The notes under the pieces were generated by a model. That model was not told the DNA's origin and did not search any database. It worked only from the letters and a program-made list of their open reading frames with translations. Source: CAZHFA01 sp964534945 (GTDB lineage Bacteria; Bdellovibrionota_C; UBA2361; CAKMMH01). From it: a DNA stretch of 6,005 bases. The translations under genes and the position numbers were made by a program. Shown here in pieces: positions 1-5,812 of this stretch (position 1 is its first letter; every line of letters begins with the position of its first letter). The stretch is from assembly GCA_964534945.1 (NCBI GenBank), contig CAZHSB010000072.1, positions 1 to 6,005 on the forward strand. The letters run 5' to 3'.

Positions 1-57
1 TAATGGGATCTAAGTTTTAGAAAGTACAAAATGGCAAAAGGGGAAATTGTTATTTAA
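1..57. other. non-coding left edge
   Basis: No gene is supported here. An ATG at 31 opens only eight codons before TAA at 55-57. The reverse strand does not continue the truncated helicase gene found further right, so the missing part of that gene is not preserved in this flank. Confidence 0.5.
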
Positions 58-103
58 AGGAGGGGCCTTCCAGTCATTCAAGGAGGTGCCTTCCAGTCAT
101 TCA
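58..103. repeat. 23-bp tandem direct repeat, two copies
   Basis: Two adjacent 23-bp units, 58-80 and 81-103, differ at one base only (G at 64 versus T at 87). Each carries an AGGAGG start and the core CCTTCCAGTCATTCA. The unit length is not a multiple of three, so this is not an in-frame protein repeat. The second copy ends exactly where similarity to the transposase begins, so it marks the left junction of the IS remnant. It may be the edge of a short intergenic repeat family or the end of another element lying to the left; the sequence does not decide which. Confidence 0.85.
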
Positions 104-537
104 AGATAGAACTTGATTCTTTATGGGATGGCTTGCATGGTGTGGTTACAAATATAAGAGATTTAGAGCCTATAGAAATTTTAACTAAATATAGAGGATT
201 GTGGCAAATAGAAGCTGCTTTTCGTTTAAACAAGCACGATTTAAGGATGAGACCGATTTACCACTGGACACCTGAGCGTATTGTTGCACATATTGCCATT
301 TGTTTCCTTGCATTCACAGTGGCAAAGCAGGCAATGTACAGACTAAATGTTCAACAAAAGTTAAAGCTATCATTTGAGCAAATACGTTCTGTTTTACTTT
401 CTGCACAAGCAAGTGTTTTGGTCGATATAAACACAAAAAAAAGATATCTCCTTCCATCAAAAGTAACTGTTATTGAGAAAAAAATCTATCAATGTTTTGG
501 ATTAAAACGTGTTGATACACCTTCGGATATAAATTAA
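103..537 (+). pseudogene. 3' fragment of IS4/IS1634-type DDE transposase
   Basis: About 144 C-terminal residues of a DDE transposase that is normally roughly 400-550 aa long. The frame is open from 58 and looks transposase-like from about 103 (KIELDSLWDGLHGVVTNI). A TTG at 133 could serve nominally as a start, but it is internal to the ancestral gene. The segment YRGLWQIEAAFR followed by KHDLRMRPIYHW is the classic C-terminal catalytic block of IS4-superfamily transposases: the E of WQIE is the third DDE acid, followed seven residues later by K. The two catalytic aspartates lie in the missing N-terminal part, so the product cannot transpose. The hydrophobic AHIAICFLAFTVAK stretch is also typical. 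It ends at TAA (535-537) and converges on the leftward gajB remnant. Family-level assignment (IS1634 versus other IS4 groups) is from memory of the motif pattern. Confidence 0.85.
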
Positions 538-583
538 AATTTTATATTTTGTAGTGCCCTCACAAAAGGTTAACACCTTGTAA
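103..583 (+). mobile_element. remnant of IS4/IS1634-family insertion sequence
   Basis: This covers the transposase fragment plus the short stretch between its stop and the end of gajB. That tail (538-583) contains no gene. It includes a weak dyad, AAGGT (566-570) with ACCTT (575-579), and probably represents the right IS end. The left end and left inverted repeat are missing, so neither the terminal repeat nor a target-site duplication can be confirmed. The exact right boundary is inferred from where the helicase frame stops making sense. Confidence 0.55.
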
Positions 584-1321
584 TTAAAGAATATTTTGTC
601 TCAAAGTGTCGAAGTCGGGAGAATATATTTCTATACCAATACTATTCTTGATATAATCACAGATGCTTTGACTACAACGCCAACTTTTAACTAGTGTGTT
701 TGTATCACACACTATACCTTTGTCTGTAAAACGTTTTATATATTTATCTTTATCCGTAAATAGATTTCCGTTTTTATTGCCATCTCTACTTGTGTCAAAT
801 GTATGCTGATGAAAATCCCCGACAAATAACATATTCACATTACAATTCATTAATTTTTCTAAAAAAGAGAAGTCTCTTCCACCAATATCTTGTATTTCAT
901 CAATGATAAATTCGTCAAAGTATTTTTCAATTCGTGAATTTATATCATCAACCACTTCTGTCATTTCTAAAAAATATGCTAATCTATTGCTGTAAAAATA
1001 TCCTTTTTTACTCATATAAAAATTTATATGGGTTGATTTAATTCGTGTATTAGGATTTTGCTCATATGTAATTCCTTTAGCATTCCATTGATCAGCTAAA
1101 AACGGCTTATAACAAAAGCTGTATATAAAAGAGAAGTATGTCATCAATGTTACATTTGCAGGCCATTCACCATTAAATTTTTCACTTATTTTCATGTGTA
1201 AATTATTGTAATTGGCTATGGTATAAGTAACAATTAAAGATTTTTTAGTATTATTAAGATTATTTACTATATATGTTGTTTTACCAGCTCCAGCCACTGC
1301 AAACATTATTTTTTTATCCAT
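584..1321 (-). pseudogene. gajB: Gabija helicase GajB, C-terminally truncated
   Basis: N-terminal half of a superfamily 1 UvrD/PcrA-like DNA helicase. Visible motifs are Walker A AGAGKTT (residues 10-16), a motif Ia-like IVTYTIAN (30-37), Walker B FIIDEIQD (138-145), motif III VGDFHQHTF (167-175) and motif IV SWRCS (213-217). Motifs V and VI, with the arginine finger needed to couple ATP hydrolysis to DNA translocation, are absent: the protein ends at 245 aa, whereas GajB proteins are about 500 aa. The stop lies right beside the IS remnant. ATG at 1321 has AGGAGG 7 nt upstream, inside the end of gajA, and overlaps gajA by 16 nt, so it was translationally coupled. In Gabija, GajB works with GajA, sensing DNA termini. 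Assignment rests on the partner gene and the short helicase architecture. As it stands it is probably inactive as a helicase. Confidence 0.8.
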
Positions 1322-2871
1322 TCAATGGCCTCCTTGATATAATCAGGAACCAATATTTTTTCAGAGGTTTCAAGAAGTTTGTATGCAGCTTCAGTTTTAT
1401 TCTTCAACATATACTCCAGCGAATTACTATTAAACAGTGAATCACATAGTGCTGTATTTATATTATATAGGACAACTTCAAAAGTTCGCTGTGCATTATC
1501 TTTACAATAACATATTTTGACATTATCTTTTTGGATATAGTCTGAATACTTATCAACACAATGAGTTTGATAATCTTTGTCATTATCAGTAATAACAACA
1601 ACCTTGCTATTAATTAAACACGCTATTTCAAGAAACCTTTTAAAACTAAGTCCTCTAATATCAATAATATGAACGTTATCTGATTCGGGCTTATTTCCAG
1701 TTATTCCTTCATAAAATTTTTCAAGAAGCATATACTCCGATGGACCTTCAACTAATATCACTCTTTCAGACAAAGCAAATTCAATAATGCCTGCTGGCGG
1801 AGCTTTCATAAAGTATTTCGCTGTATCATTTGACAAGTTACTTAATTTCATAGGTTCTGTAGCTGAATTAGAATGCATTATTAATAAATTATTTAATTCT
1901 AACCTTGTGCTAATTAAACTGTTGTGCGTAGTAATAAAAAGTTGACCATTTTTTGTATCTGCAACTCTTTGTATTAATTTTCGCAAGTTTACATGGCTCA
2001 AATGATTTTCAGGTTCTTCTATAAGGATTACATCAACACCATCACCAGAACGTTCTAAAGCGAAATCTGTTTTTATAAAAACTTGCTTTCCTGTTCCTTT
2101 GTTATCAATACCAATCTCATTTTCGTAAATCATCAAATCATTTTCTATACCATTGGCAGATAATTTTTTAAGTCCAAATGTATAATATTTATCAGTAGGT
2201 ACTTTACTATTTAATTGACTAAGATTATCAGAACAAAATGCATTCTTCATCTGTCGGTATTTACTTTTATGGGTAGCACGCTCTTTTAGATTATCCTCTG
2301 TATACTGAAAGTACATACGCTTTATAAAATCATTAGTAGCATAATCAGAATTCATATTTGCGCTATCAATAAACACGCTTTTTAACTTCTTTTTATATCC
2401 CGTATATCCTTCATCAGCAAATGTTGAAAATCTGATAGAGTAGTAGTCATATGGGAAATAGTCATCTTGTGTTTTCATTGATTCAACAATTTCAGTTTGA
2501 TAATCTGGATTAGGAGCACAGATCATTCTTATACCATCGCATACTACGCTATCTAAATTATTCCTACCATTCATCGTATGATCAAAGTCACCATTCAAAT
2601 ACAACTCAATAATTATACGTGGTAAATCACTAAAACTTCTTTTTCCAGCATTAAATTGAGTTATTGTGTCTATGTTAAATAAATTATCAATCCCTATGCT
2701 TTCAACTTTTTTTATATTTCCCGATGAAACAATATCTATTGCTTCCAATATAGAACTTTTACCAACTTCATTATCACCAACTAAAATATTTATTTGTGAA
2801 TTAGGTATAACCGTATAATTTTGAAACCTTTTAAAGTTGATAAGTCTTATTTTAGAAATTGTAGTTGCCAT
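1306..2871 (-). CDS. gajA: Gabija nuclease GajA (OLD-family ATPase/TOPRIM)
   Basis: OLD-family (overcoming lysogenization defect) nuclease: an ABC-type ATPase head followed by a TOPRIM nuclease domain. Numbered from ATG 2871 (521 aa): N-terminal TISKIRLINFKRF strand; Walker A GDNEVGKSS at 32-40; Walker B ILIEEPENHL around 282-291; H-loop TTH with His316; TOPRIM ILVEGPSE with Glu375 and Glu379; VITDNDKD with Asp429 and Asp431; and a later TFE (Glu465). All expected metal-binding acids are therefore present. An upstream in-frame ATG at 2892 adds seven residues, but AAGGAGG sits just ahead of 2871, so 2871 is preferred. Characterised GajA proteins are sequence-specific nicking enzymes restrained by nucleotides; that is family knowledge. 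Next to a UvrD-like helicase this is a class 2 OLD protein, i.e. Gabija. Length is slightly below the Bacillus cereus protein (about 580 aa), but no domain looks missing. Confidence 0.88.
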   Translation of the reverse strand: MATTISKIRLINFKRFQNYTVIPNSQINILVGDNEVGKSSILEAIDIVSSGNIKKVESIGIDNLFNIDTITQFNAGKRSFSDLPRIIIELYLNGDFDHTMNGRNNLDSVVCDGIRMICAPNPDYQTEIVESMKTQDDYFPYDYYSIRFSTFADEGYTGYKKKLKSVFIDSANMNSDYATNDFIKRMYFQYTEDNLKERATHKSKYRQMKNAFCSDNLSQLNSKVPTDKYYTFGLKKLSANGIENDLMIYENEIGIDNKGTGKQVFIKTDFALERSGDGVDVILIEEPENHLSHVNLRKLIQRVADTKNGQLFITTHNSLISTRLELNNLLIMHSNSATEPMKLSNLSNDTAKYFMKAPPAGIIEFALSERVILVEGPSEYMLLEKFYEGITGNKPESDNVHIIDIRGLSFKRFLEIACLINSKVVVITDNDKDYQTHCVDKYSDYIQKDNVKICYCKDNAQRTFEVVLYNINTALCDSLFNSNSLEYMLKNKTEAAYKLLETSEKILVPDYIKEAIEWIKK

Positions 2872-2874
2872 TTT

Positions 2875-2881
2875 ATCCTCC
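2875..2881 (-). promoter_or_regulatory. gajA ribosome binding site overlapping upstream stop codon
   Basis: On the minus strand an AAGGAGG lies about 4-5 nt ahead of ATG 2871. Its first bases are part of the TAA that ends the preceding small ORF (TAAGGAGG). This placement decides the gajA start (2871 rather than 2892) and implies translational coupling with whatever cistron ended there. Confidence 0.75.
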
Positions 2882-3025
2882 TTAAAATTCATCTTTCAAG
2901 CTAACCCATTGGTTTGCAGACATATCTTCCACAAAAGTAGTGTTATTTATATATATTTGATTAAAGTCCAAATAGGAACCTTCTTGATTTAAGTCTATAG
3001 GTGGTATGATTTCATCGATAATCAC
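2882..3025 (-). CDS. small acidic ORF between methyltransferase and gajA
   Basis: A 47-codon minus-strand ORF starting at GTG 3025 and ending with TAA inside the gajA ribosome binding site. The sequence begins VIIDEIIPPIDLNQ and ends QWVSLKDEF. It has nine Asp/Glu and one Lys, so it is strongly acidic (net about -8). An AGTAGG, one mismatch from a consensus Shine-Dalgarno, lies 6 nt before GTG. The frame stays open upstream to codon position 3052, where a TAA closes it, so it could also be the 3' end of a gene whose 5' part was deleted. IVIIDE has a Walker-B-like look but there is no Walker A. I do not recognise the family. Position in the operon and codon texture argue for coding sequence; whether it is a whole small protein or a remnant is open. 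Confidence 0.45.
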   Translation of the reverse strand: MIIDEIIPPIDLNQEGSYLDFNQIYINNTTFVEDMSANQWVSLKDEF

Positions 3026-3075
3026 AATATACCTACTAGCAACATACTCATATTAGATTTATAATAGGATGCTTA

Positions 3076-4272
3076 TTACATGACATCATCAAATTTTTTC
3101 TGTAACGATTCTACAAATGTTTCTATATCTAAAACATAATTATTCAAAATAATCATATTTTCCGGCGCTTTTGCATCTATAAATCCTATATCTTCTGAAG
3201 TTTTAATTAAAACAGATAAAAGGCATTTCCGCTTTTTTGATGCTTGATCCAGTAGATTTATTGCATCAAATAGCAATTCATTATTCTTTTGTATTCTGAT
3301 TGCAATAGGCTTTCCGTTATATAATTTAGTTAATATTGCATCTATCCCTTTGTTTCTTTGAACAATATTACAATCAAATTGCTTTAGTATGTTTTTTTCA
3401 AAATCTGTTTTTTCATCATAATGAGTTTTGCCAAGTTTCATTAACATAGAATCTGTTTTAATCGGCTTGCTTAATCTATTCTTTGCTAATTCAATCGCTT
3501 CATTATTTTTATCTATTCCTATAAAGTTTCTTCTCTTTAACATTGCTGAAACTAATGTAGTTCCGCTTCCGCAAAACGGATCTAAAATCAAATCATTTTC
3601 TTTTGTACTAATTTCAATTATGCGATCTAGTAATAAGATTGGCTTTTGAGTTGGATATCCTACCCTTTCTTTTGCTTTTGGATTCAAAAAAGGTATGTCC
3701 CATACATCAGAAAGAGGTACTCCTTTTTTTTCATTTGTAAATACTATGTCCCCGTTGTCATCTTTTTTATAAATTGTTTTACCATTGTTGTTTCTAATTC
3801 TATCTTGTAAAATTTGATCAATGTTTGTGGTGACCGAATAATCAGTGAAAATTTTATTAAATTGAAAATCTTTACTTTTACTATAAAAGAATATGGTTTG
3901 ATGAGCATTTAATAGTCCATTTTTAGCATTTGACCATCTCTTATAAGTCCATATAATTTCACTTCTAAAGTTATTAATACCAAATACCTCATCTAACATT
4001 ATCTTTATATAATGTGAGGCTGTATTATCACAATGCAAAAATAATGTTCCTGTATTCTTTAAAAGTCTTTTTGCCTCAATGAGTCTGATTTTTAAATAAT
4101 TTATATAATCTTGCATTGAATCCCATTTGTCATCAAAAGAATATTCTTTTCCTTCAACATCAGTTAAAGTATGTTTTTTTTGAGTGAAAAATGGTGGATC
4201 AAGATACACCATATCTATAGATTCTGTATCCATTTCTTGCATTGCATCTAAGCAATCTCTATTTAGTAACAT
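3076..4272 (-). CDS. beta-class DNA amino-methyltransferase of the type II R-M system
   Basis: Site-specific DNA methyltransferase (398 aa) that protects host DNA from the adjacent nuclease. The catalytic motif LDPPF (24-28) comes first and the S-adenosylmethionine-binding motif LDPFCGSGT (230-238) follows, preceded by GYPTQKP (205-211). This order defines the beta class of amino-methyltransferases. DPPF favours N6-adenine over N4-cytosine (usually SPPY). The region between the two (roughly 110-200) would hold the target recognition segment. After residue 290 there is an additional C-terminal domain (QRNKGIDAIL, KPIAIRIQKNNE, then LLDQASKKRKC) beyond the minimal catalytic fold. Such tails occur in other beta-class enzymes but I cannot assign a role. 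ATG 4272 follows the endonuclease stop by one base, with AAGGAG upstream, so the two genes are translationally linked. Confidence 0.92.
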   Translation of the reverse strand: MLLNRDCLDAMQEMDTESIDMVYLDPPFFTQKKHTLTDVEGKEYSFDDKWDSMQDYINYLKIRLIEAKRLLKNTGTLFLHCDNTASHYIKIMLDEVFGINNFRSEIIWTYKRWSNAKNGLLNAHQTIFFYSKSKDFQFNKIFTDYSVTTNIDQILQDRIRNNNGKTIYKKDDNGDIVFTNEKKGVPLSDVWDIPFLNPKAKERVGYPTQKPILLLDRIIEISTKENDLILDPFCGSGTTLVSAMLKRRNFIGIDKNNEAIELAKNRLSKPIKTDSMLMKLGKTHYDEKTDFEKNILKQFDCNIVQRNKGIDAILTKLYNGKPIAIRIQKNNELLFDAINLLDQASKKRKCLLSVLIKTSEDIGFIDAKAPENMIILNNYVLDIETFVESLQKKFDDVM

Positions 4273-4273
4273 T

Positions 4274-4939
4274 CTATTGGCTCCTTGTATCTGCTATTGT
4301 ATTTAAAATTTCCAGTAAATCTATATCTGTAAATTCTTTTATATAATTCCACGCATTATCGCCATAATAATAATGTCCACCAATACCTTGGTATAAAGTT
4401 TCAAGAGTTTGCTGGATTCGAACAGCTTGCCCCCGATTAGGATAATAAAACATAACTCTAATTGGTGTATATCCAGCGTTAGTTATGACTTGAACACGTG
4501 TATGTTCTTTTGTAATATGATCACCATCTGTTGTAGCATCACGCCATTTAATTTCATGAGCTAAATTATTAACAAGACAGTCTATTTCAAAAGTTTTTGG
4601 TCTTTGTCCAATAGTATTCTCGATTTTTACTTTTTGTGCTATCTCTCCATATTTATATTTCATACAAATTATAGCGGCTTCCTCCAAAAATGAACCTGCA
4701 TATTTGTATAGAAAACGACCTTTATTTTGATAAATATCAATCATACTACCTTCATCTACGCTAATCCCCAAAACTCTATAGATAAGATAATGAGAATTGT
4801 CATCACCCTGCATTTCTTCAACTCTATCAATTACTTTTTGATTAAGACCATTCGCATATTTATCGGCTAATTCTTTTATTACATTATAAACTTCCATATT
4901 CATTACCATCCTTCTTCGTTTTTTATATAGTTTATTCAT
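4274..4939 (-). CDS. ApaLI-like type II restriction endonuclease
   Basis: Predicted type II restriction enzyme that cuts unmethylated DNA; the ApaLI family recognises GTGCAC. I recognise the family from the conserved block KWRDATTDGDHITKEHTR, followed by GYTPIRVMFYYPNR and a C-terminal YYYGDNAW segment. A PD-(D/E)xK-type active site fits FEID (Asp120), nine residues, then EIK (Glu129, Lys131), numbered from ATG 4939. That first ATG overlaps the regulator stop (ATGAATAA) but has only a weak RBS and yields a very basic leader (KLYKKRRR). An AGAAGG 6 nt before ATG 4903 makes a 209-aa start there more likely. The gene is followed one base later by the methyltransferase. Specificity for GTGCAC is a family inference; residues alone do not prove it. 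Confidence 0.75.
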   Translation of the reverse strand: MNKLYKKRRRMVMNMEVYNVIKELADKYANGLNQKVIDRVEEMQGDDNSHYLIYRVLGISVDEGSMIDIYQNKGRFLYKYAGSFLEEAAIICMKYKYGEIAQKVKIENTIGQRPKTFEIDCLVNNLAHEIKWRDATTDGDHITKEHTRVQVITNAGYTPIRVMFYYPNRGQAVRIQQTLETLYQGIGGHYYYGDNAWNYIKEFTDIDLLEILNTIADTRSQ

Positions 4940-5138
4940 CTCTTACAAACTCTAAAATGTCATTTGGTGTGCATTTCATTGCATAACAAATGCTCTCAAT
5001 TTTGTCTAAAGCTATATAGCCGCCGTTTTTTATTTTAGAAATAATGTTTGCTGATATCTCCGCTTGTTTCATCAATTCAGCATTTGTAACATCTTTTTCA
5101 ATCATTAATATTTGCAATTTCTTATAACTTACAGCCAT
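4932..5138 (-). CDS. XRE/Cro-type HTH regulator, probable R-M controller
   Basis: Small DNA-binding protein (68 aa) consisting of a single lambda Cro/cI-type helix-turn-helix domain. The HTH spans about residues 18-37 (TNAELMKQAEIS, then NIISKIKNGG), followed by the typical YIALDKIESICYAMKCTPNDILEF tail. It is first in the operon, overlaps the endonuclease start by a few bases, and has a strong AGGAGGT 6 nt before ATG. In this position it most likely acts as the controller of the restriction-modification genes, either repressing or timing nuclease expression. The family also includes many unrelated small regulators, so a true C-protein role is inferred from context. No second domain is present, so dimerisation must use the HTH fold itself. 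Confidence 0.85.
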   Translation of the reverse strand: MAVSYKKLQILMIEKDVTNAELMKQAEISANIISKIKNGGYIALDKIESICYAMKCTPNDILEFVRDE

Positions 5139-5144
5139 AGTGAC

Positions 5145-5197
5145 ACCTCCTACACAATAATATAAATTATATCATATTTCTGTGAAAAATTCTACAA
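5145..5197 (-). promoter_or_regulatory. probable promoter of the R-M/Gabija cluster
   Basis: On the minus strand a perfect TATAAT (5171-5166) precedes the AGGAGGT RBS (5151-5145) and the regulator ATG, leaving a short leader. A TTGTAG (5197-5192) is the best -35 candidate, but its spacing is 20 nt, or 15 nt to the overlapping TATGAT, so the -35 is weak. Around the -10 an imperfect A+T-rich dyad (AATATGATATAA against TTTATATTATT) could be an operator for the HTH protein. Autoregulation is inferred, not shown. Confidence 0.4.
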
Positions 5198-5220
5198 TTA
5201 CAGTAAAATAATTATATTTC

Positions 5221-5253
5221 TATCCTCTGATTAACTTCAGGGGATATTTTTTT
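5221..5253 (+). terminator. rho-independent terminator, rightward
   Basis: A 10-bp stem pairs 5221-5230 (TATCCTCTGA) with 5237-5246 (TCAGGGGATA), with one G-U pair and a 6-nt loop (TTAACT), followed directly by seven T residues. The T-run is on the + strand only, so it stops rightward transcription. No rightward gene precedes it in the window: the nearest DNA to its left is the promoter of the leftward cluster. It is therefore either a leftover of an older rightward unit or an insulator ahead of the primase region. Confidence 0.8.
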
Positions 5254-5255
5254 CG

Positions 5256-5323
5256 TAGAGGTTAATAAATAGCACTTTTTCGTTGCCTGTAATTTGTAAG
5301 GAAGATGTTAATACAAATCTCGC
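5256..5323 (+). repeat. diverged direct repeat, copy A
   Basis: Begins TAGAGGTTAA, then a T-rich TTTTTCG, CCTGT, GTTAAT and ends TCGC. It matches copy B at 5467-5537 in the same order. The first 35 nt agree at about 25 positions without gaps; the remainder aligns only with small gaps. Part of the roughly 480-bp geneless stretch upstream of the primase stub. Confidence 0.5.
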
Positions 5324-5466
5324 ATACCAAAATAGTACTCGAGCATTTGCACATTAAACTCAACTTACAAAAACAGAGAGATAAATGTTTTAAATTATTT
5401 TTGCAAAACAGGTCCCCAAAACCATATCAAAATGTCCGTATAGTGAGAATTATAAATTTTTCTTCT

Positions 5467-5537
5467 TAGAGGTTAAAAAAGGGGCATATTTTTTCGCCTG
5501 TGACATGAGAGGGATAGTTAATCTTAAAATTATTCGC
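5467..5537 (+). repeat. diverged direct repeat, copy B
   Basis: Second copy of the element at 5256-5323, offset by about 211 bp. Shared blocks are TAGAGGTTAA, TTTTTCG, CCTGT, GTTAAT and TTCGCC. Between the copies (5324-5466) nothing gene-like is visible. Repeats of this kind directly upstream of a replication gene would fit an origin or a duplicated leader, which is inference. Confidence 0.5.
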
Positions 5538-5677
5538 CCAAATTTAACTTTTATGTCCATAGGAATATGAGAGAAGAAAAAAGTTTTTATCAAGGCTTCG
5601 ATTTGCTACTTATTCTTTTGACGGATGATTTGTAGAGGAAAACATTAAATTTATGCTCTCAGGAGGAGGTGAAAACA

Positions 5678-5812
5678 ATGAATTACAACAGCTTACCAAA
5701 CTACATGAAAGACAACGGATTGTTTTGCTTATGGAAATATGAACAGCTTGGTGATAGTAAGCTTACCAAAGTCCCTTATCAAGCTAATGGTATCAAAGAG
5801 AGTAAATTCTAG
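5678..5812 (+). pseudogene. truncated phage/ICE-type replication primase, 5' stub
   Basis: A 44-codon ORF with a very strong RBS (AGGAGGAGGT, 7 nt before ATG). It begins MNYNSLPNYMKDNGLFCLWK, continues KLTKVPYQANG and stops at TAG 5810-5812. The pattern of short N-terminal helix, FCLW and then KVPYQANG matches the start of large phage- and ICE-encoded primase/replication proteins (D5/VirE-like), normally many hundreds of residues long. The similarity ends at about the stop codon, after which the DNA turns extremely A+T-rich, so the gene was cut by a deletion or rearrangement. The stub lacks all catalytic parts. Family recognition is by memory of the N-terminal pattern and should be treated as probable. 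Confidence 0.6.

Noticed and set aside
538..583. Weak dyad AAGGT/ACCTT between the transposase and gajB as a bidirectional terminator
   Set aside because: The stem is only 5 bp and lacks a T-run on either strand; it is more likely part of the IS end.
2872..2892. Upstream in-frame ATG at 2892 as the start of gajA
   Set aside because: The strong AAGGAGG lies between the two ATGs and serves the one at 2871; the seven extra residues simply translate the ribosome binding site.
3428..3649. 73-codon + strand ORF opposite the methyltransferase
   Set aside because: It lies entirely antisense to well-supported methyltransferase motifs, has no convincing RBS, and its hydrophobic, serine-rich composition is what the complement of this gene would give.
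5256..5537. CRISPR-like repeats in the geneless region
   Set aside because: Only two diverged copies, spaced far beyond a CRISPR spacer, and no cas genes in the window.
5567..5635. 22-codon + strand ORF (MREEKSFYQGF...) upstream of the primase stub
   Set aside because: The only purine-rich stretch before its ATG is too close to act as a ribosome binding site, and the length is within chance for this A+T-rich DNA. It could be a leader peptide but nothing supports that.
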